A DNA stretch of 9,903 nucleotides, taken from Thermoleophilia bacterium. GTDB taxonomy: Bacteria; Actinomycetota; Thermoleophilia; Gaiellales; Gaiellaceae. Every line of letters starts with the position of its first letter. Position 1 is the stretch's first letter. This document shows, in pieces, positions 6,404 through 9,903 of this stretch. Below the pieces are notes generated by a model. It did not search any database. It saw only the letters and a list, made by a program, of their open reading frames with translations, and was not told where the DNA came from. The stretch lies in contig JAOUEK010000032.1 of assembly GCA_029858755.1 (NCBI GenBank), positions 1 through 9,903 on the forward strand, in the 5' to 3' direction. The translations under genes and the position numbers were made by a program.

Positions 6404-7380
6404 CCGGTGAACCGCCGCGCGAGGAGGCCGGCGGCGAACGCGGCCGCGAAGAACCACGGATCGTGCTCGGGCCCGCGGCCCATGTGCAACAGGGGGAGCG
6501 CCGCGCACGCCTCCTGCCAGCCGGCGACGTCGACGGTCTCGACCACGATCCCCTCGGGGACGTCGAGCCCGGACGGCCACGCGACGTGGACGTTGCCGAG
6601 GCAGAGCTCGAGCGCCGCGCGCGTGTGGTGGGAGAGCCCCTGGTGCCGCTCGCGCTCGTCGGCGTGCGAGACCCGGGGCGCAAGGACGGCGGTGCCCCCG
6701 AGCGCGCACGCGGCGTTCGCCGCCTCGGCCGCCGCGAGGCCTCCGTGGCCGTAGCGCGTCCCCGTGCCGACGATCCCGGGCCCGATGCCGGCGACGACGA
6801 CCTGCGCGCCCCGTACGGCAGCCGTGAGCAGCGCCGACGCGGGCGTGACGCACTGCACGTCCCCCTCCACGCACGGTGCGACCGCGACGGCGACCTCGAG
6901 CAGGCCGCGGCCGCGGAGGGCCCGGACCACGTCGGAGAGGGACACGGGGAGAGCGCCGCCGCCGAGCTGGAGGTAGGCCACGCGCAGGCCCGCCAGAGCG
7001 GCGGCCACCGGAGCGAGCTGGCTGTGCAGGCTGCAACAGACCACGGGCATCCCGTCGAGCCCTGACTGCAGGGCCACGTCCTCCTCGGCGAAGCGCACGG
7101 TGTGCTGGCCCGGGGCGTACGGCTGGGAGATCACGTGCGCGCCCTGGGCCGCGGAGAGCCGGAGGCCCCGGGTGAGGTTCACGTAGAGCACGTCGAAGCC
7201 GCCGGAGCCGAGGCCCAGGTCTCGGGCCTGCGTGTTCACGAGCACGACGTCTCCCACGGCGACGTCGCCGGTGAGGCCCGGGTAGGCGATGCACGGGTCG
7301 CCGTCGACCTCGAGGCGCACCAGCCGGTCGTGCCGCTCGGCGACGGCCGTCACGGTGCCCCACCGGAGCGAGAGGGGCAT
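6400..7380 (-). CDS. DUF3866 family protein
   Basis: A 326-residue protein that I recognise as DUF3866, a family of unknown function in actinobacteria and some Firmicutes. Visible landmarks are LRWGTVTAVAERHDRL near the N-terminus, NLTRGLRLS at 68-76, the glycine-rich GIGPGIVGTGTRYGHGG at 198-214, and SHADERERHQGLSHHT at 238-253, rich in His, Asp, Glu and Arg and a good candidate for a metal or phosphate site. No signal peptide; hydrophobic stretches are interior strands rather than obvious membrane helices. The start is the best-marked in the window: GGGAGG lies 4 nt before the ATG, which shares a base with the pepT stop (TGATG). Its stop overlaps the aldo/keto reductase GTG by 4 nt. Linkage with an M20 peptidase suggests a joint role in handling a peptide or small amide, but no activity is established. 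Confidence 0.9.
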   Translation of the reverse strand: MPLSLRWGTVTAVAERHDRLVRLEVDGDPCIAYPGLTGDVAVGDVVLVNTQARDLGLGSGGFDVLYVNLTRGLRLSAAQGAHVISQPYAPGQHTVRFAEEDVALQSGLDGMPVVCCSLHSQLAPVAAALAGLRVAYLQLGGGALPVSLSDVVRALRGRGLLEVAVAVAPCVEGDVQCVTPASALLTAAVRGAQVVVAGIGPGIVGTGTRYGHGGLAAAEAANAACALGGTAVLAPRVSHADERERHQGLSHHTRAALELCLGNVHVAWPSGLDVPEGIVVETVDVAGWQEACAALPLLHMGRGPEHDPWFFAAAFAAGLLARRFTG

Positions 7381-8498
7381 CAAGCCTCCCGTGCGGCGTC
7401 CACGAGCGCGAGCGTGACGTCGACCATCGCCTCCAGGTCGGCCACGGCGATGTGCTCGTCGGGCGAGTGGATCTCCACCATCCCGTTCGCGAGGTTCAGG
7501 CACGGCAGGCCGTGCTCGACGAAGGCGTTGGCGTCCGCGCCCCCACCCGAGAGCGCGGTCGTCGGCTCGAGGCCGACCCGGGCGAGCGCGGTCGTGGCGA
7601 GCCGCACCGGGAGGTCGTCCTCCCGGAACCGGTACCCGCGGTACTGCCGTCGCGTCTCCGTCTCCACCGTGCAATCGGACGTGGTGCCCGCGTAGGCGAA
7701 CGCGTCGAGCATCTCCTGCACGACGCCCGTCAGCGTCGCCTCGTCGTGCGAGCGGGCCTCGGCAGTCACATGACACCACTCCGGGACGATGTTGCGCGCG
7801 GTGCCGCCGCCGATCACGCCGACGTTCGCCGTCGTCTGCTCGTCGAGGCGCCCGAGCCTGAGGTCGGCGATCGCACGCGCTGCGGCCAGGATCGCGGAGC
7901 GCCCCTCCTCCGGCGCCATACCCGCGTGGGCGGCTCGCCCGTGGAACCGCGCCTCGATCGAGGTGGCCGTCGGCGCGCCGAGGATCACCTCGCCGATCGG
8001 CGCCGCCTGGTCGTACACGAACCCGACACGGGCCTCCAGCGCGGCGGTGTCGAACGCGTACGCGCCGAGCAGCCCGACCTCCTCCTTGACGGTGAAGAGG
8101 AGCTCGACACCGGCATGCGGACGTCCCTCGGCGACGATCCGACGCGCCGCCTCGAGCATCACGGCGACCGCCGCCTTGTTGTCCGCGCCGAGGATCGTCC
8201 CGGCCGCGTTGCGCACGACGCCGTCCTCGACGACCGGCTCGATCGCCCCCTGCGGCGGCACCGTGTCGAGGTGGGAGCAGAGCAGGAGCGGAACGCCGCC
8301 GTCTCCGCGACCCGGCAGCCGACAGAGGACGTTCCCGGCATCGGAGCCGACCTCGGGCCCGCAGCCGTCCTCGGCCCAGTCGAGGCCGAGCCCGTCGAGG
8401 TACGCCGTGACCCGGTCGGCGACCACCCGCTCGGACCCGGGCGGGCTGGGGATCGCGCACAGCTCGAGGAAGAGGTCGAGCGGGCCGGGAGCGCTCAC
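7380..8498 (-). CDS. M20 family peptidase, PepT-like (tripeptide aminopeptidase type)
   Basis: Dinuclear-zinc cytosolic peptidase, 372 residues. Metal and catalytic residues are all present: His76 and Asp78 (SHLDTVPP), the bridging Asp106 (LGADNKAAVA), the general base Glu139 with Glu140 (VKEEVGLLGA), Asp163 (VYDQAAP) and His344 (EIHSPDEHI). The lid or dimerisation domain spans about 175-290 and includes FHGRAAHAGMAPEEGRSA at 185-202, characteristic of M20 aminopeptidases and PepT. The GTG at 8498 is chosen because it gives a standard N-terminus (PLDLFLELCAIPSPPGSE) and lies 6 nt after a TAGGAT box, with transcription predicted to begin on the G of GTG. It also overlaps by 4 nt the stop of a 27-codon mini-ORF. 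It heads the unit with DUF3866. Exact specificity is open; other M20 members are deacylases, but the sequence is nearest to PepT-type. Confidence 0.92.
   Translation of the reverse strand: MSAPGPLDLFLELCAIPSPPGSERVVADRVTAYLDGLGLDWAEDGCGPEVGSDAGNVLCRLPGRGDGGVPLLLCSHLDTVPPQGAIEPVVEDGVVRNAAGTILGADNKAAVAVMLEAARRIVAEGRPHAGVELLFTVKEEVGLLGAYAFDTAALEARVGFVYDQAAPIGEVILGAPTATSIEARFHGRAAHAGMAPEEGRSAILAAARAIADLRLGRLDEQTTANVGVIGGGTARNIVPEWCHVTAEARSHDEATLTGVVQEMLDAFAYAGTTSDCTVETETRRQYRGYRFREDDLPVRLATTALARVGLEPTTALSGGGADANAFVEHGLPCLNLANGMVEIHSPDEHIAVADLEAMVDVTLALVDAAREA
7385..7390 (-). promoter_or_regulatory. Strong ribosome-binding site of the DUF3866 gene
   Basis: GGGAGG, 4 nt upstream of the ATG at 7380, inside the last codons of pepT. 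It is the only near-consensus Shine-Dalgarno with proper spacing in the window and fixes the DUF3866 start. Confidence 0.7.
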
Positions 8499-8578
8499 GG
8501 AGGCATCCTACGAGCGACCGCCCCGGTGGGTGTGCCGACCCGCCGGATCGGGGGCCTGCGGTCGTGCCGGTGGCTCAC
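8495..8578 (-). CDS. Candidate 27-aa mini-ORF bridging the DUF402 gene and pepT
   Basis: A GTG-started frame opening (M)SHRHDRRPPIRRVGTP and ending RRMPP, with 7 arginines in 27 residues. Its GTG overlaps the DUF402 stop as GTGA and its TGA overlaps the pepT GTG as GTGA, so it exactly fills the gap by the same 4-nt overlaps used elsewhere in the window. Residues 6-13 (DRRPPIRR) resemble ERKPPIAR of the deoB leader. It contains a 7-bp hairpin and the pepT TAGGAT box. It could be a leader or coupling ORF, the remnant of a lost gene, or a chance frame. No family recognised. Confidence 0.45.
   Translation of the reverse strand: MSHRHDRRPPIRRVGTPTGAVARRMPP
8505..8510 (-). promoter_or_regulatory. 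Candidate leaderless promoter -10 box for pepT
   Basis: TAGGAT followed by GCCTCC and then the GTG start. With the last T at -7, +1 falls exactly on the G of GTG, the classical leaderless geometry. No Shine-Dalgarno and no clear -35 are visible. It lies inside the candidate mini-ORF. Confidence 0.5.
8535..8551 (-). terminator. Stem-loop downstream of the DUF402 gene
   Basis: On the minus-strand RNA, CCGAUCC-GGC-GGGUCGG makes a 7-bp stem (one G-U pair) with a 3-nt loop, starting 23 nt after the DUF402 stop. There is no U-tract, so it may be a weak or factor-assisted terminator, an attenuator before pepT, or just GC-rich coding sequence of the mini-ORF. Confidence 0.3.
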
Positions 8579-9186
8579 GGCTCTGTCGTTCCCGGTAGGA
8601 CGACGTGCCAGTCGGCGGGGAGCGGCAGCGGCTGCCAGTCGTCCGGAGGCCGCCACTCCTCCCACCCCGTCGGCCAGGGACGCTCCGCGACTACGCGCTC
8701 GCCCTCTGCTCTCACGCCCGCTGCCTCGGCCTCGCCGAGGATCCCGAGCGCCACCGCCTCGCCGAGCTCGTGCTCGTCCTTCCACGACCACGACCCGTCC
8801 GGCTCGACGACCACGTCGAGCGCATGGTCGACCGTGTCGAAGCGGTCGCCGCGGACGACCAGCGGCGCCTGGAGGTTGACGTACCACGAGAGGAACGCCC
8901 ACTCCTCGTCCCAGAACAGCTCGACCGTGTGGCGGTCGCCGGGTCGCATGAAGCGGAGGACATGCGTGGCGTTCCAGACATGGTTGTCGGGCGACGCGCC
9001 GCTCGCCCACCGTCGCAGGTACCCGTCCTTCGCTCGCCTCATCACCTTCCCTGCGTTGCCGGGTCGGCAGTAGATCCCGAGGCGTCCCTGCCAGTCCCCC
9101 GCGTAGTGGTGAGGGAAGCACCAGCGCACGTGGCCGCGGTAGATGCTCCGCAGCAGCACGGCCTGCCCCGGCCGCAGCGCGGCCAT
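8575..9186 (-). CDS. DUF402 domain protein (FomD/NtdP-like, probable nucleotide or phosphate-ester hydrolase)
   Basis: A 203-residue protein with the DUF402 / FomD-like barrel. The conserved core is visible: FLSWYVNLQAPL at 98-109, then DRFDTVDHALDVVVEPDGSW at 114-133, with Asp117, Asp120 and Asp124 as probable metal ligands, and WKDEHEL at 135-141 with Asp137, Glu138 and Glu140. Characterised relatives include Staphylococcus/Bacillus nucleoside tri/diphosphate phosphatase and FomD, which hydrolyses a cytidylyl intermediate. A Pro/Trp-rich tail follows (Trp171, 175, 178, 184 and 193; PPDDW and PADW). The ATG lies 3 nt after the pyrG stop with no good Shine-Dalgarno, so expression probably depends on pyrG. 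Adjacency to CTP synthase fits a nucleotide-related role, which is inference. Confidence 0.82.
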   Translation of the reverse strand: MAALRPGQAVLLRSIYRGHVRWCFPHHYAGDWQGRLGIYCRPGNAGKVMRRAKDGYLRRWASGASPDNHVWNATHVLRFMRPGDRHTVELFWDEEWAFLSWYVNLQAPLVVRGDRFDTVDHALDVVVEPDGSWSWKDEHELGEAVALGILGEAEAAGVRAEGERVVAERPWPTGWEEWRPPDDWQPLPLPADWHVVLPGTTEP

Positions 9187-9189
9187 GCG

Positions 9190-9903
9190 CTACGCGGTCT
9201 TGACGCGCACCGCTGCCCGCTCCCGTGCACGGTGCAGCGCCGCTCCCACGAACTCCCGGAACAACGGCGCCGGTCTCGTGGGCCGCGACTTGAACTCGGG
9301 ATGGAACTGGCTGGCGACGAACCACGGGTGCTCGGGCAACTCGACGATCTCGACCAGCCGCCCCGACTGGAAGGTGCCCGAGACGAGGAGCCCCCCCGCG
9401 GCGAGGCGGTCGCGGTACGCGTTGTTCACCTCGTAGCGGTGGCGGTGCCGCTCGTGCACGGTCGGCGTCCCGTACGCCACTCTGACGGCGCTCCCCTCGA
9501 GCAGCTCGACGGCCTGTGCGCCGAGACGCATCGTCCCGCCCAGGTCCTCGATCTCCTTCTGCTCCGGCAGCAGGTCGATCACGGGATGCGGCGTCTCCGG
9601 GTCCATCTCGGTCGAGTTGGCGCCGTCGAGGCCGCAGACGTGGCGAGCGAACTCGCTGACGGCCACGTGCATCCCGAGGCAGATGCCGAGGTAGGGGATC
9701 TCGCGCTCCCGCGCGACCTGGCAGGCGAGGATCTTGCCCTCCCAGCCCCGCGACCCGAACCCGCCCGGGACGAGCACGCCGTCGGCGCGCTCCAGCTCCT
9801 CGACCGCCTCCTCGTACGTCATGTGCTCGGCGTCGACCCAACGGACGCGGACGCGGCAGCCGTGGTGGATGCCCGCGTGCTTGAGCGCCTCGTGCACGGA
9901 GAG
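9190..9903 (-). CDS. pyrG: CTP synthase, C-terminal part (partial, runs off the window)
   Basis: ATP-dependent amination of UTP to CTP using glutamine; cytosolic, often filament-forming. Only the last 237 codons are here, out of roughly 545; the synthetase domain lies beyond the right edge. The visible part is the class I glutamine amidotransferase domain: VLVPGGFGSRGWEGKI (oxyanion loop), the nucleophile Cys in PYLGICLGMHVA (visible residue 75), DLGGTMRLGAQ, the lid/GTP-response segment VHERHRHRYEVNN, and the His-Pro-Glu of the triad in SQFHPEFKSRP (His201 and Glu203 of the visible part). All three triad residues are intact. The frame is open to the edge and reads LSVHEALKHAGI, matching the start of this domain in E. 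coli PyrG, so no start lies in the window. It is followed after 3 nt by the DUF402 gene. Confidence 0.97.
   Translation of the reverse strand, partial: LSVHEALKHAGIHHGCRVRVRWVDAEHMTYEEAVEELERADGVLVPGGFGSRGWEGKILACQVAREREIPYLGICLGMHVAVSEFARHVCGLDGANSTEMDPETPHPVIDLLPEQKEIEDLGGTMRLGAQAVELLEGSAVRVAYGTPTVHERHRHRYEVNNAYRDRLAAGGLLVSGTFQSGRLVEIVELPEHPWFVASQFHPEFKSRPTRPAPLFREFVGAALHRARERAAVRVKTA

Noticed and set aside
7452..8879. 475-codon plus-strand open frame opposite pepT and the DUF402 gene
   Set aside because: Shadow of the M20 peptidase and DUF402 frames; no motif of its own.
8579..9841. Long minus-strand frame out of phase with pyrG and the DUF402 gene, ending in the pepT-leading mini-ORF
   Set aside because: The upstream part is an out-of-frame shadow of pyrG and the DUF402 gene. 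Only its last 27 codons, after the GTG at 8578, lie outside known genes and are kept as a candidate.
1..9903. CRISPR arrays, tRNA or rRNA genes, insertion sequences, attachment sites, toxin-antitoxin or defence genes
   Set aside because: I saw no regularly spaced repeats, cloverleaf or rRNA sequence, transposase or integrase motif, or defence-family motif. The window looks like an ordinary chromosomal metabolic region.

Overview
The window is very GC-rich with almost no intergenic DNA. It holds ten recognisable protein genes, nine on the minus strand and one small one on the plus strand, plus two candidate mini-ORFs. The heavy GC third-position bias, GTG starts, near absence of Shine-Dalgarno sequences at operon heads, TAnnnT-type -10 boxes almost touching start codons, and the presence of an M20 peptidase beside a DUF3866 protein all suggest a high-GC actinobacterium. 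A deep-branching group such as Thermoleophilia is my guess, but this is inference because no marker gene or RNA gene is present.

Reading in the direction of transcription (right to left), the first block is the C-terminal 237 codons of pyrG (CTP synthase, glutaminase domain) followed 3 nt later by a DUF402-family protein, a family that includes nucleoside di/triphosphatases. A 27-codon mini-ORF bridges the DUF402 stop and the next gene by 4-nt GTGA overlaps at both ends. The second block is a tightly overlapped four-gene unit: PepT-like M20 peptidase, DUF3866 protein, aldo/keto reductase and a GRHPR-like D-2-hydroxyacid dehydrogenase, with overlaps of 1, 4 and 1 nt. After a 49-nt gap comes ald (alanine dehydrogenase), which probably has its own promoter.

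ald converges, with only 4 nt between stop codons, on the only plus-strand gene, a 52-aa single-pass membrane protein. That gene diverges from the third block, the nucleoside catabolic operon deoB (phosphopentomutase), a class I SAM methyltransferase, then deoA/pdp (thymidine or pyrimidine-nucleoside phosphorylase), with overlaps of 4 and 1 nt. A 25-codon Arg-rich mini-ORF lies ahead of deoB and its stop overlaps the deoB GTG start.

Functionally the window joins pyrimidine nucleotide synthesis (PyrG), nucleoside salvage (DeoA releases base and (deoxy)ribose-1-phosphate, DeoB converts it to the 5-phosphate), peptide and alanine catabolism (PepT, Ald) and 2-oxoacid/aldehyde reduction (hydroxyacid dehydrogenase, aldo/keto reductase). 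I see no defence system, mobile element, CRISPR array or RNA gene. The most novel signals are small: two operon-head mini-ORFs that share an [ED]R[KR]PPIxR peptide motif, and a compact bidirectional promoter whose overlapping -10 boxes sit between two inverted copies of CATGTCCGA, formed because both divergent reading frames begin with ATGTCCGA.
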